From the NCBI GenBank assembly GCA_016713965.1, contig JADJOC010000009.1:992001-1056000 (forward strand): a stretch of 64,000 nt of DNA, written 5' to 3'. The DNA comes from Chitinophagaceae bacterium. Lineage in GTDB: Bacteria > Bacteroidota > Bacteroidia > Chitinophagales > Chitinophagaceae. Positions within the stretch are counted from its first letter, which is position 1. Each line of letters begins with the position of its first letter. Below the pieces are notes generated by a model. That model did no database searches, had not been told where the DNA came from, and saw only the letters and a list, made by a program, of their open reading frames with translations. The translations under genes and the position numbers were made by a program. Positions 48,331-58,108 of the stretch are shown in pieces.

Positions 48331-49383
48331 TTACTCTACAATAGCCTTTGCCTTAGCAATATTATCTTTTAACCGTTTATCTTCAATTACGCCATACTTT
48401 TCTGTAAGCAGCGTAGTAACAATGTACCTAATCACTTCTTTATTATTAATTTCTAAAGCGTATTCCAATAATTGCCCCGAGACATCACTCGGCATTATAG
48501 GGCCAGCTTTCTTCTTTAAAAATTTTCTGTCCCTGTATTTATTGATCTCATTAAATTTTTCTTGTAGCAAACGGACTAACTTAATAAACTCGTTAGTGTT
48601 TTTTTGCTGAATAGCTTCTATAGCCAAATGGCTAATTAATGGCGTCGCAAAATTATAAAGATTAACATCTTTCATATTCTTCCAATTGATTAATTGCCAG
48701 AATAGAGGCCGGGCTTCTTCATATTTATGCAAATCCTTCCATAATACGATGGCTGCCCTCTGTAAATTATAATACTTATACCCGAAAAATTCTTCATTAA
48801 AATTTTTATCAAAATAGGTATCAGGCTTCTCCTTATATAAGCGCATCCAAAGTTGGTACTCAATTTCTTTACTCTCCCTATCAGATTTGAAATCGCCTAA
48901 ATAATAAGCATAATCCGCAGCCTGCTCAAGAGTGAGGCTATGTAAAGGAATTTTAGAAAATTCTTTTAATTTATTATCTACCTTTTCTTGCGCTTTTTCC
49001 ATTTCTTTCTCAATAAATTCCTTAAGCTTTATTGACGGTTTATGGTTAGGATTCTTATTTAAAATATTTAATGCCGTTTGCCCTTGCCATATCATTTCTG
49101 CCTCATTATCAATAACCAAACCATCCATCCATTCAAAATATGCCCAGCACATATTCGAATTAGCATCTGTAAGATTTTTTTGAACAATAATTCTTTTAAT
49201 TTCTGTTGGAGTTGTGTATGACTCAGGATTTTTAAGTAAAGATTTAATATCCTTGTCTAATGTGGATTGCTCAAATGGATAAGCTTGCTTAGTGCTATAA
49301 TTAGTTTTTTTATTTTTAAAAGCACTAAAAATTATAACCATAACAAGTGCTGCAGCTATAAGTATTATTAAAGATTTATCCAT
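48331..49383 (-). CDS. Membrane-anchored hypothetical protein
   Basis: 350 residues with one N-terminal membrane helix (about 4-22, LIILIAAALVMVIIFSAF) and a soluble, alpha-helical, TPR-like remainder rich in Lys, Glu and Trp. I recognise no family. Helix pairs such as EEARPLFWQLINWKNMKDV suggest repeats. The gene is isolated between mnmG and ybeY. Confidence 0.7.
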   Translation of the reverse strand: MDKSLIILIAAALVMVIIFSAFKNKKTNYSTKQAYPFEQSTLDKDIKSLLKNPESYTTPTEIKRIIVQKNLTDANSNMCWAYFEWMDGLVIDNEAEMIWQGQTALNILNKNPNHKPSIKLKEFIEKEMEKAQEKVDNKLKEFSKIPLHSLTLEQAADYAYYLGDFKSDRESKEIEYQLWMRLYKEKPDTYFDKNFNEEFFGYKYYNLQRAAIVLWKDLHKYEEARPLFWQLINWKNMKDVNLYNFATPLISHLAIEAIQQKNTNEFIKLVRLLQEKFNEINKYRDRKFLKKKAGPIMPSDVSGQLLEYALEINNKEVIRYIVTTLLTEKYGVIEDKRLKDNIAKAKAIVE

Positions 49384-49473
49384 ATCCTGTTATTAAACTT
49401 AATTCTACATAAGATGCTATAAGGCATATTTTTACATAAATATATAATATTATAAAATTATATTTAATTTATT

Positions 49474-49905
49474 TTAAATATTTATAAAATATAAATTCAA
49501 ATATTTATCTTCGGCTGCTCTCATATCCCTTTGTTCGGCACTAGTTTTATCTTTATATCCGCATAAATGCAAAGCTCCATGAAAAACCACCCGGTGGATT
49601 TCTTCTTTAAATGAGCAGCCTAAGTTTTCGGCATTTTCCCTTACCCGATCAATACTAATATAAACCTCGCCCTTACAAGGTTCATTTTTATCACTCAACT
49701 CAAATGTGATAATATCGGTAAAAAAATTATGCTTTAAAAAAGACTTATTAATAGAAAGAAGATAATCATCGGTGCAAAATACATAGGTGAGGCTTTGTAA
49801 AGGTTTATGCTCCCTTTTAAAAATTTGTACAATAAATAGCCTGAGCTTTGTGCGATCCTTAATATTTGGCTGAACATCATTATAGAAAAATTGTATTGGC
49901 AACAT
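49474..49905 (-). CDS. ybeY: Endoribonuclease YbeY
   Basis: 143 residues from MLPIQFFYNDVQPN (a longer in-frame start gives an unlikely hydrophobic leader). FFTDIITFELSD and the zinc motif HGALHLCGYKDKTSAEQRDM are diagnostic; the third His of the classical HxxxHxxGxxH is replaced by the KDKT variant that occurs in Bacteroidota homologues. It matures the 3' end of 16S rRNA and takes part in ribosome quality control. Confidence 0.9.
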   Translation of the reverse strand: MLPIQFFYNDVQPNIKDRTKLRLFIVQIFKREHKPLQSLTYVFCTDDYLLSINKSFLKHNFFTDIITFELSDKNEPCKGEVYISIDRVRENAENLGCSFKEEIHRVVFHGALHLCGYKDKTSAEQRDMRAAEDKYLNLYFINI

Positions 49906-49936
49906 AAGTAATATTATAATATAGGGAGACAAGTCT

Positions 49937-49944
49937 TAATTTTG
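49937..49944 (+). promoter_or_regulatory. Putative -7 box for feoA-nadD
   Basis: TAATTTTG matches TAnnTTTG, 23 bp before the feoA start. No clear -33 element. Confidence 0.35.
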
Positions 49945-49967
49945 CTAAGAATTCCATACTAATAAAT

Positions 49968-50201
49968 ATGCAAAAAAGATTATCTGAAGTAAGTGTTGGT
50001 ACAAAAGTAATTATTAAAAGTTTTGAAAAGGATGATATTTTTTTGAAATTGATGGAAATGGGCTGTATACCTGGAGAATCAGTTATAATAGATATGGTTG
50101 CACCTTTAGGTGATCCAATTTCAATATCAGTAGCCGGGTATCAACTTAGTTTACGATTGAATGAAGCAGAATTAATATGGGTGGAAGAACAATTCGCATA
50201 A
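49968..50201 (+). CDS. feoA: FeoA domain protein (ferrous iron transport protein A)
   Basis: 77 residues, an SH3-like FeoA domain: RLSEVSVGTKVIIKSF, LKLMEMGCIPGESVIIDMVA, DPISISVAGYQLSLRLNEAE. FeoA normally assists the FeoB GTPase in Fe(II) uptake. No feoB is near; the next gene is nadD, 21 bp downstream. FeoB may be elsewhere, or this may be a stand-alone FeoA regulator-like protein. Confidence 0.88.
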   Translation: MQKRLSEVSVGTKVIIKSFEKDDIFLKLMEMGCIPGESVIIDMVAPLGDPISISVAGYQLSLRLNEAELIWVEEQFA

Positions 50202-50222
50202 TTAATTGATTTATAATATTTT

Positions 50223-50792
50223 ATGAATATAGGTTTATATTTTGGCTCATTTAACCCTATCCATATCGGGCATTTAATTATTGCAAACCATGTTGCATAT
50301 AACACAGATCTAAAACAAGTATGGTTCATCTTATCTCCGCGTAACCCTTTGAAAATTTCTTCGACTTTATTAAACGAATATGACAGGTTGCATCTTTTAA
50401 ATTGTGCTATAGAGGGAGAAAAAACACTTTTGGCTAGTAATGTAGAATTTAAATTGCCAAAACCATCTTATACAATTGATACCCTTACCTATTTAGCAGA
50501 AAAATATCCATCATATCAATTTACTATAATTATAGGAAGCGATAGTTTTCAAAATATTCATAAATGGAAAAACTATGAAATATTAGTAAAAAATTATTCA
50601 TTTCTAATATACAACAGACCGGGGTTTACGATTACAAAAACATATGGGGCTGATATTAAAGTGCTTGATGCGCCCCTTTTAGAAATTTCGAGTACCCATA
50701 TACGTGAGTTAATAAAAAAAGGGAAATCAATACGCTTTTTAGTACCAGATATAGTAAAAGAAGAAATAGAAAAAAATAATTATTACAAATAG
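50223..50792 (+). CDS. nadD: Nicotinate-nucleotide adenylyltransferase
   Basis: 189 residues. The nucleotidyl-transferase motif GLYFGSFNPIHIGHLII (with HIGH-like residues) is at the N-terminus, and ISSTHIRELIKKGKSIRFLV gives the C-terminal signature. It adenylates nicotinate mononucleotide in NAD synthesis. nadA, which makes the quinolinate precursor, lies 3 kb away on the other strand. Confidence 0.93.
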   Translation: MNIGLYFGSFNPIHIGHLIIANHVAYNTDLKQVWFILSPRNPLKISSTLLNEYDRLHLLNCAIEGEKTLLASNVEFKLPKPSYTIDTLTYLAEKYPSYQFTIIIGSDSFQNIHKWKNYEILVKNYSFLIYNRPGFTITKTYGADIKVLDAPLLEISSTHIRELIKKGKSIRFLVPDIVKEEIEKNNYYK

Positions 50793-50795
50793 AAA

Positions 50796-52094
50796 TTAAA
50801 AAAACCATCCCAATAATAAACAGAAAACGACAATAAAGGGTGGGGGTATTTTAGTAAGCTGAAGAATAAGGAAGGTACCAATAATTACTCCAATATTAAG
50901 AAAACTATATAAAGAAAACTGTGTGATGAATATATCTTTTAACAGATAGAGCGTGCCAGCAAACATGATTCCAACTACTATAGCATTAATACCTTCTAAT
51001 GCCCTGTAGACTACTACATATTTTTTCAAATATTGCCATACAGGCCAGAAAAAAAGTATTAATAATAGGCTGGGTAAAAAAATGGCGATAGTACCTATAA
51101 CACATCCGATAAACTGCATCATTTTACCCTGATCCTGCAAGGCAATACCCCCTGTAAAAGTTGCAATTGAAAATACCGGGCCGGGAATTGCCCTTACTAT
51201 ACCTGCACCAGTTAACAACTCCTCTCGTTCAATTTTAATTACATTGGAATTATTTTTTTGTATATGTGCAGCTGTAGGACGTGCTACATATTGATCTAAA
51301 ATTAAAGGTATCAGTACATCGCCCCCGCCAAAAACAAAGCTTCCAAACCTGTAAAAATTTTCAAACAAGTTAAATGCTTTTCTTCTTTCCCACTGCTGTG
51401 TCCGGGCTGTTTCACTTAAAAAACCGGCAACAATAAAAATTAAAACAAAAATCCATATATTCTGCCACTTGATTTGCCTGCGCTTAATTGTTTCTTTTTG
51501 AGGTATACGTTTATTACTAAAGTTCGTAGCAATGCCACCTAATATTACTAATGTGGGAAAAACCCAGGGAATTTTAAAAAAATAAAAAGTTACTGCCAAG
51601 GCAATGAGCATGATAACCTTGGTAATTAAATTATTAATAGAAATTTTAAATGCTTTAAATGCTGCATAAGCCAAAAAACCAATAGCCATTGCCTGGATGA
51701 ATTGAAACACACTGGATTTTAAATTGTCTTTTCCGATCATACTTACTACAAAAGAAAGGCTGCCCATCAAAATACAGGCAGGCAATATCCAAACTAATAA
51801 AGTTATAATAGCTAATAATAAACCGCCTCTTTTGTATCCGATTAGCGTTAGCGTTTGAGTAGAAGACGCACCTGGTAATAATTGGCAAAAAGACACATAT
51901 TCCATTAATTCTTCCTTTGTCACATCTTTTCTTTTGTCCACAAATGTTTTCATCATCATACCTAAATGCCCCTGGGGGCCACCAAAGGCTGTGAGGCTGT
52001 GCAATAAAACAGCTTTCAAAAAAGGTATATGACGAATTAGTATCAATATTGAAATAAAATAATAAAAGCGATTATATAAATCGCTTTCTACCAT
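50796..52094 (-). CDS. chrA: Chromate transporter, long-chain ChrA-like
   Basis: 432 residues with about ten to twelve membrane helices in two homologous halves. The first half carries FGGPQGHLGMMMKTFVDKRK and the second FGGGDVLIPLILDQYV, the repeated CHR-domain pattern. Relatives export chromate or take part in sulfate homeostasis; the substrate is not proven. It follows the small lipoprotein gene by 22 bp, so they may share an operon. Converges with nadD (3 bp). Confidence 0.88.
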   Translation of the reverse strand: MVESDLYNRFYYFISILILIRHIPFLKAVLLHSLTAFGGPQGHLGMMMKTFVDKRKDVTKEELMEYVSFCQLLPGASSTQTLTLIGYKRGGLLLAIITLLVWILPACILMGSLSFVVSMIGKDNLKSSVFQFIQAMAIGFLAYAAFKAFKISINNLITKVIMLIALAVTFYFFKIPWVFPTLVILGGIATNFSNKRIPQKETIKRRQIKWQNIWIFVLIFIVAGFLSETARTQQWERRKAFNLFENFYRFGSFVFGGGDVLIPLILDQYVARPTAAHIQKNNSNVIKIEREELLTGAGIVRAIPGPVFSIATFTGGIALQDQGKMMQFIGCVIGTIAIFLPSLLLILFFWPVWQYLKKYVVVYRALEGINAIVVGIMFAGTLYLLKDIFITQFSLYSFLNIGVIIGTFLILQLTKIPPPFIVVFCLLLGWFF

Positions 52095-52116
52095 TCAAAA
52101 AAGATATTTATTATTA

Positions 52117-52575
52117 TTATCTAAGTTTAAAATTATATTTTTTTGCAAATTTTCTTTGCTCTTCCATCACTTTGTTTTCAACTACTGTGGCTTTAGCATA
52201 CATAACAGTAATTTCAGTTTCAATTTTACTTTTTTCATCTTCGGTCAATTTTGGATTGGTAAGCTTAATAGCATATTCATATAAATCATGAATAGATTGT
52301 AAATTATTAATCATGGCATTCTTAAAATCTTCTCCGCCAGATGGCGCCTCGGCAGATTTTATTTCTTCAATTTTTCCTTTTGCAAAATCACTCACCTGCT
52401 TAAGCCTGCTTGCATTATTTCCTCCGTCAAGATCAATTGGATTATTTCTGATTTGCATGGCCAGGTTATTCTGAATGACTACAATTTTTTCATTAAGCTT
52501 AGATGCTTTTTGAGAATCACACGAAACCAGGAATACTGAGGTAATAACAGTAATAATAATTAATAGTTTTTTCAT
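52117..52575 (-). CDS. Small lipoprotein with helical domain (LIC11966-like)
   Basis: 152 residues. Lipobox LVSC places the acylated Cys at 19, so it is anchored in a membrane facing the periplasm. The rest is an alpha-helical bundle (NEKIVVIQNNLAMQI, NLQSIHDLYEYAIKL, EKSKIETEITVMYAKATVVE), reminiscent of a lipoprotein family seen in Leptospira and Bacteroidota. Function unknown. It lies 24 bp after the dioxygenase gene. Confidence 0.7.
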   Translation of the reverse strand: MKKLLIIITVITSVFLVSCDSQKASKLNEKIVVIQNNLAMQIRNNPIDLDGGNNASRLKQVSDFAKGKIEEIKSAEAPSGGEDFKNAMINNLQSIHDLYEYAIKLTNPKLTEDEKSKIETEITVMYAKATVVENKVMEEQRKFAKKYNFKLR

Positions 52576-52599
52576 TGATTGGTTTTTTATATTTAAAAT

Positions 52600-53540
52600 T
52601 TATTTTTTAAGTCCTATTTCCCTTAACCTCTCATCCAGATATTCACCGGCAGTAGCATCTTCGTAGGCTTTTGGGTTATCTTTATCTATACATCCGTCCA
52701 GGCATTGAAGGCTCATGCTACTTTTAGGGTGCAAAAAGAAAGGTATAGAAAAACGGGATGTATGCCAAAATTGCCTTGCAGGGTTAACAACCCGGTGTGT
52801 TGTGCTTCGCAGCTTATTATTTGTTAAACGTTGAAGCATATCACCAACATTTACCACAATTTGTTCAGGTAAAGATGTTACAGGAACCCATTCATTTTGC
52901 TTAGTTAAAATCTCTAACCCATCTGCACTTGCTCCTACCAATAAGGTAATCAGGTTAATATCTTCATGTTGCTCAGCCCTTATGGCACTTTTAGGTTCAT
53001 TAGTAATGGGCGGGTAATGAATAGCCCTTAAAATTGAATTACCATTATATACATAATTATCAAAATAATGCTCATCCAAACCCAGGTATAGGGCAATAGC
53101 CTGGAGCAATGCGATACCGGATTTTTCAAAAGCCCTGTATGCTTCATCAAAAGTTATATTAAATGCAGGTACTTCATTTACTTTTACATTTGGCGAATAC
53201 TCTTCTTCTTTATAATTATCCCTTGGAACCTGTCCGTACTGAAAAAATTCTTTTAAATCCGGGGCGTCGCTCCCCTTAGCATGTTCTTTTCCAAAACTTG
53301 TATATCCTCTTTGCCCGGCAAGTTCGGGTATTTCATAAGACCTTTTTTATCCAAAGGCAATGAAAAAAATTCTTGAACATGCTTATATAAATCAGCAATG
53401 AGATGATCCGGCACACCATGATTTTTTACTGCAACAAAGCCCACCTCTTCATAAGCTTTGCCTAATTGTTGTACAAATGCATTTCTTTTTCCAGCATCTC
53501 CATGTAAAAAATCTGATAAATCAACTGAAGGTATTGCCAT
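52600..53540 (-). CDS. Isopenicillin N synthase-like 2OG-Fe(II) oxygenase (frameshifted)
   Basis: N-terminal DIOX_N domain (IPSVDLSDFL, EEVGFVAVKNHGVPDHLIA). The frame ends early at 53253; one more base in the T6 run at 53343-53348 restores DKKRSYEIPELAGQRGYTSF and leads to the catalytic domain. Iron ligands are the HxD of QHEDINLITLL and the distal His of THRVVNP, with Arg of SRFSIPFF for 2-oxoglutarate. About 313 residues. Many bacterial relatives remain of unknown substrate; nothing suggests penicillin synthesis here. Confidence 0.87.
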
Positions 53541-53626
53541 ATTGTTTTGGTTTTAATTCATTTAGCAAAATAAAGAAAATAATAATCATTAATTAATAAT
53601 TATTAATCATTTTAAAAATATTAAAA

Positions 53627-54637
53627 TTACAAGCCGTATTTAGCACTAATCTCCAGCATTTTGTCTATAGGTTTTTTTGCAGCTATTCTTAAACTTTCTT
53701 CCATAACTATTTCAGGTACTTCATATTTCATACATAAATATAACTTTTCCAATGTATTTAATTTCATATATGGACAGTCATTACATGCGCAGGAATTATT
53801 TGGTGGGGCAGGTATAAATGTTTTACCAGGGCTTGATTTTTGCATTTGGTGCAGTATACCGGTTTCAGTTACTACTATAAACTCATTGGCATCGCTATTC
53901 TGGGCATATTTTAATAATCCTGTGGTACTTCCAATAAAATCTGCTAAAGCAAGCACAGGGGCTTCGCATTCAGGATGAGCGATAACTTTAGCATGCGGAT
54001 GGCGGATCTTTAATTTAGTTAATTTTTCCTGGCTAAAAATTTCATGCACCATGCAGGCCCCATTCCATAAAAGCATGTTTCTGCCGGTTTTTTTATTTAT
54101 ATATGCACCAAGGTTGCGATCGGGTGCAAATATTATTTTTTGATCTGCAGGCAGACTTTCCACAATTTTTTGTGCATTGGAACTCGTACAAATAATATCA
54201 CTCAACGCTTTCATACCGGCGCTGCAATTAATATATGTAATCACAATATGGTCAGGATGCTTATCCTTGAACTGCTTAAATAATGCAGGTGGTGCGCTAT
54301 CACTCAGGCTGCAGCCTGCTTTTAAATCAGGTAATAACACCTTTTTGCCCGGATTTAAAATTTTAGCAGTTTCGGCCATAAAATGCACACCGGCAAAAAC
54401 AATGATATCTGCATTGGTTGCAGCAGCTTTTTGAGCTAACCCCAAACTATCTCCAATATAATCAGCCACATCCTGTATATCAGGCTCCTGGTAGTAATGT
54501 GCCAGGATGATAGCATTTTTTTCTTTTTTTAATTTTTCAATTTCGGCAAACAGATCAATATTCACATCAATCTCAATATCTAAAAAACCTTTTTCAGTTA
54601 TATTTTTTTTTGCATTGCCAATGTTTATATCTACCAT
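53627..54637 (-). CDS. nadA: Quinolinate synthase A
   Basis: 336 residues. NAIILAHYYQEPDIQDVADY is the N-terminal motif. The three cluster cysteines lie in DLKAGCSLSD, in MVHEIFSQ-adjacent WNGACMVHE and in CACNDCPYM. It condenses iminoaspartate with dihydroxyacetone phosphate to quinolinate for NAD. nadB and nadC are not in the window. Confidence 0.96.
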   Translation of the reverse strand: MVDINIGNAKKNITEKGFLDIEIDVNIDLFAEIEKLKKEKNAIILAHYYQEPDIQDVADYIGDSLGLAQKAAATNADIIVFAGVHFMAETAKILNPGKKVLLPDLKAGCSLSDSAPPALFKQFKDKHPDHIVITYINCSAGMKALSDIICTSSNAQKIVESLPADQKIIFAPDRNLGAYINKKTGRNMLLWNGACMVHEIFSQEKLTKLKIRHPHAKVIAHPECEAPVLALADFIGSTTGLLKYAQNSDANEFIVVTETGILHQMQKSSPGKTFIPAPPNNSCACNDCPYMKLNTLEKLYLCMKYEVPEIVMEESLRIAAKKPIDKMLEISAKYGL

Positions 54638-55214
54638 AATATGTATTAATACTATTTATTTATATAATCACTTACTACTACTAGGGGTGTTAATATGTTA
54701 AAAGATATTTTTTTTTTTTTTTGTAAAATTAGAATTATTACTTTATACACATACATACACATTTAATTAACATGTTTTTTATTTTGCATATTAATACCTA
54801 AATAAAGCTTTTACTTAAATTTTATTTACTTTTTAACATCGGTTAATAAAAAAGTACCTGTAAAAAAAATAACTCATTTTTTAAAATGTACCTGTTAATA
54901 TGACGGTGGTAATTGGCAAGTTTATAACACGAAAAATTTATTTGGTTTCACCTATACCCAATTGCACACAATTAATTAATATAAATTAATAACAATTAAT
55001 AGGTTTAACCACATTAAAACTGCTTATTAACAAAATTGTGTTTAAAAATTAAAAAATTGAAAAAGCATTTTTTTGACATTTTTTATTTATAGCCAATTAT
55101 AAGGATTAACTAAAATCCTTACTATATCTGTATCTTAATAGTATTGCGTGTTTTAAAGTTATAAATTATTCAGTTTTTATCCTATTTTTGCCGTCCATTT
55201 AATTAATACATAAT
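54638..55214. promoter_or_regulatory. 577-bp AT-rich intergenic region with putative -7 box for the chaperone gene
   Basis: No ORF. It contains a run of 15 T (54708-54722), long A/T tracts and several AATTAAT blocks. TATTTTTG at 55183-55190 fits TAnnTTTG, 24 bp before the start of the peptidylprolyl isomerase gene. No tRNA or riboswitch fold recognised. Confidence 0.45.
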
Positions 55215-57356
55215 ATGCAGATTATTCAGACAATACGTAACAAAGGGGCAGCCATTGTAATTGGTGTAATTGCCTTAAGTTTAATAGGTTTTATTTTAAT
55301 GGATGCTAAGCCAGGGGGTAATTCAGATAATGGGCAGTCTGTAATACTGGGCAAAGTTAATGGCCAGAAAATTGAAAGTGCTGATTTTTATAGTAAAGTT
55401 AAAATTGCAGAGTTACAAGAAACCCAGGAATCTGGTGGAAAAAGGCCTAACAGTGCAAGAAGTGCACAAATTAGGGAGGGCGTGTGGGAACAAATGATAC
55501 AGGAAACAATATTTTTTGAAGAAGCAAAAAAACTGGATATTGAATTAACCCCTACAGAATTAACAAGTATATTAATGAGTAATGATCCTGCAAACCCATT
55601 AATGAATGTACCTGGCATGTTAGATTCAGCCACACAAAAGATAAACCCGGCAAAAGTTCAGGATGCAATTAGAAATATAAAAAAACTAAAAGGCGAAGAG
55701 AAAGAAATAACTCATGCGCAACTTGAATATCCTATTATGAGAGGGAATATTTTAGGAAAATACCTGGGATTATTAAATTCAAGTGCATATTACCCCGCCT
55801 GGATGCAGCAAAAAGACAGCATAGAAGCAATATCTTTTGCTACTATATCATATACAGCCATACCTTATAACGTAATTAGCGATAGCGCAATAAAAGTCAC
55901 TGATGCTGATATAGAGAATTATGTTAAAGAACATAAACAATTATTTAAGCAGGAACCAGGCAGGATATTATCTTATGTATCCTTTAGTGCATTGCCTAAT
56001 GAAAATGATAGTGCCAGGGTATTGGAAAGTATTAATAGATTAAAAGAAACATTTGCCAGCGATACAAATAGTAAAGCCTTTGTGTTAAAGAATAGCAGTA
56101 ACCCACAATTTATAGATGCTTTTTTACCTAAAAGCAGGATACCATCATCAGCTATTGATACCATTGTTAAACAACCGCAGGGAACAGTAGCAGGCCCGTA
56201 TGTTGATGGTAATAGTTATGTGATAGCAAAAGTTTTGGGCAGCAAAAGTTTGCCAGACAGTGTATCAGCACGGCATATATTAATTGGAGTTGTAAATCCT
56301 CAAACTGGTGAACCAACTATGCCAGACAGTATAGCAAAAAAATTAGCAGACAGTATATTAACAGCTGTAAAAAATGGTGCAGATTTTAGTGCCCTGGCAA
56401 TGAAATATTCAACGGATCAAGGTAGTAAAATCAAGGGTGGTGATCTGGGAACTTTCGGAAATGGTGAAATGGTTCCAGAGTTTAATGACTTTGTTTTTAC
56501 TAAAACTGTTGGCCAGAAAGATGTGGTAAAAAGCCAGTATGGCTACCATATTATTGATATAGTGAATCAAACAAATTTTAACCCGGCTTATAAAATTGCA
56601 TTTGTAAGTAAAGAAATTGAAGCCAGCCAGGAAACTGCAAATGAAGCCAATATAAAAGCTAACAAATTATCTGTGGAAAACAGAAGTTTAAAGTCGTTAG
56701 ATGCATATGTGCAAAAGAACGGCATACAAAAAACAAAAATTCCTAACCTGGTAAAAGAAAGTGATTATGTATTAGGAAGCCTGCAAGATGCAAGGCAGCT
56801 TATCCGGTGGGCCTTTGATGCTAAGGAAGGTGAGGTAAGTGACCCATTTAGTATCGACGATCAGTTTGTAATAGCAGTCGTTGAAAAGGTTTATAAAGAA
56901 GGCACTCAAGATGCAGCTACAGCAAGGGCGGCAACAGAAGCCCTGATTAGAAAAGAGAAAAAAGCAGCAGAAATTATTAAAAAAATTGGTGCTAATGCTA
57001 CATTAGAAAGCGCAGCTACACTGTATGGTAAGCAGGTGGTATCAGCTGGCCAGGATTCATCTATTACTTTTAACAGCAGGATTATAAAAGAAATGGGTGC
57101 AGAACCAAAAGTAATTGGGGCTGCATTTAATAAAGAGAATCAAACTAAGGCAAGTGCACCAATTATCGGTAATTCCGGTGTGTATTTATTAAAGGTAAAT
57201 AGTATTTCCAGTAAAAATTCAGATAATGCTGAGATGCCGGGTCAGTCAAAAAACGAAAAATTAAGCGCTCTCAGAAACCAGGTATTATCAGGCTGGTTTG
57301 ATGCTTTAAGAAAACAGGCAACTATAAAGGACAACCGCAGGGAAGCCAATATGTAA
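55215..57356 (+). CDS. PpiD/SurA-like peptidylprolyl isomerase
   Basis: 713 residues. An N-terminal membrane anchor (13-30, AIVIGVIALSLIGFILMD) precedes a SurA_N-like region (about 45-130, ending in the AKKLDIELTPTELTSILM helices). The parvulin-type rotamase domain runs about 345-455 (SARHILIGVVNPQTG, ALKYSTDQGS-like AMKYSTDQGSKIKGGDLGTF, SQYGYHIIDIV). A second rotamase-like region follows. Anchored periplasmic folding helper for exported proteins. Not frameshifted. Confidence 0.9.
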   Translation: MQIIQTIRNKGAAIVIGVIALSLIGFILMDAKPGGNSDNGQSVILGKVNGQKIESADFYSKVKIAELQETQESGGKRPNSARSAQIREGVWEQMIQETIFFEEAKKLDIELTPTELTSILMSNDPANPLMNVPGMLDSATQKINPAKVQDAIRNIKKLKGEEKEITHAQLEYPIMRGNILGKYLGLLNSSAYYPAWMQQKDSIEAISFATISYTAIPYNVISDSAIKVTDADIENYVKEHKQLFKQEPGRILSYVSFSALPNENDSARVLESINRLKETFASDTNSKAFVLKNSSNPQFIDAFLPKSRIPSSAIDTIVKQPQGTVAGPYVDGNSYVIAKVLGSKSLPDSVSARHILIGVVNPQTGEPTMPDSIAKKLADSILTAVKNGADFSALAMKYSTDQGSKIKGGDLGTFGNGEMVPEFNDFVFTKTVGQKDVVKSQYGYHIIDIVNQTNFNPAYKIAFVSKEIEASQETANEANIKANKLSVENRSLKSLDAYVQKNGIQKTKIPNLVKESDYVLGSLQDARQLIRWAFDAKEGEVSDPFSIDDQFVIAVVEKVYKEGTQDAATARAATEALIRKEKKAAEIIKKIGANATLESAATLYGKQVVSAGQDSSITFNSRIIKEMGAEPKVIGAAFNKENQTKASAPIIGNSGVYLLKVNSISSKNSDNAEMPGQSKNEKLSALRNQVLSGWFDALRKQATIKDNRREANM

Positions 57357-57479
57357 GGTTTAAAAAATATTAAAAAAGTCAGAAAATAGGTTTCGGGCTT
57401 TTTTGATTTAGGGCATTACCCTAACTGGTTAGTTGGTTTACATACTCAATATTAACAAGGCAGATCCGTTTATTATATT

Positions 57480-57487
57480 TACTTTTG
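57480..57487 (+). promoter_or_regulatory. Putative -7 box for the DUF2480 gene
   Basis: TACTTTTG matches TAnnTTTG, 20 bp before the start codon; no -33 element is recognised. Confidence 0.35.
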
Positions 57488-57507
57488 TAAATGAAATTTG
57501 AAATAAA

Positions 57508-58026
57508 ATGGATGAATTTTTTACAAATAAAGTAGCGGAAAGTGGTATTATCACCTTAGACTTGGAAGATTTTTACCCCAAAGGGTTAATCGCAGTGTTT
57601 GATATGAAAGACTATTTGTTTATGGGTTTGATATTAAAGGAAAAAGATTTCAGGGAAGCCTTAAAAAATTTAGACCTTACGCAGTATGCTGACAAAATCG
57701 TAGCTATTACCTGCAGCGCAGATGCCATTATACCAATGTGGGCATACATGCTGGCAGCTACCTATTTGCAGCCCGTAGTCAAAGACTTATATTTTGGAAA
57801 TGAAGAATTTTTAATTAACACATTATTCTTAAAAAATCTTGATGGTATTAATGCAGCAGAATATTTGGATAAAAGGGTAGTGGTAAAAGGTTGCGGCGAT
57901 TTGCCCATAAGTGCTGTTGCTTATGTAGAAATCACAAAAAAATTAAGGCCGGTAGTAAAAAGTATTATGTATGGCGAGCCTTGTAGTACAGTTCCGATTT
58001 ATAAAAAAGCTGTTGAAAGGAAGTAA
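57508..58026 (+). CDS. DUF2480 family protein
   Basis: 172 residues, all soluble. The acidic N-terminal VAESGIITLDLEDFYPKG, then FDMKDYLFMGLILKEKDFRE and KGCGDLPISAVAYVEITKKL are the conserved DUF2480 segments. Widespread single-copy family in Bacteroidota with no assigned function; the GCGDLPI motif may be functional. Confidence 0.9.
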   Translation: MDEFFTNKVAESGIITLDLEDFYPKGLIAVFDMKDYLFMGLILKEKDFREALKNLDLTQYADKIVAITCSADAIIPMWAYMLAATYLQPVVKDLYFGNEEFLINTLFLKNLDGINAAEYLDKRVVVKGCGDLPISAVAYVEITKKLRPVVKSIMYGEPCSTVPIYKKAVERK

Positions 58027-58108
58027 GGAAAATAGAATTCCTCCTGCCCACTTTTGCCAAATCTAATATTGAAGGTTCGCCCTTATTCCAACCCTGTCAA
58101 TTCCCCGG

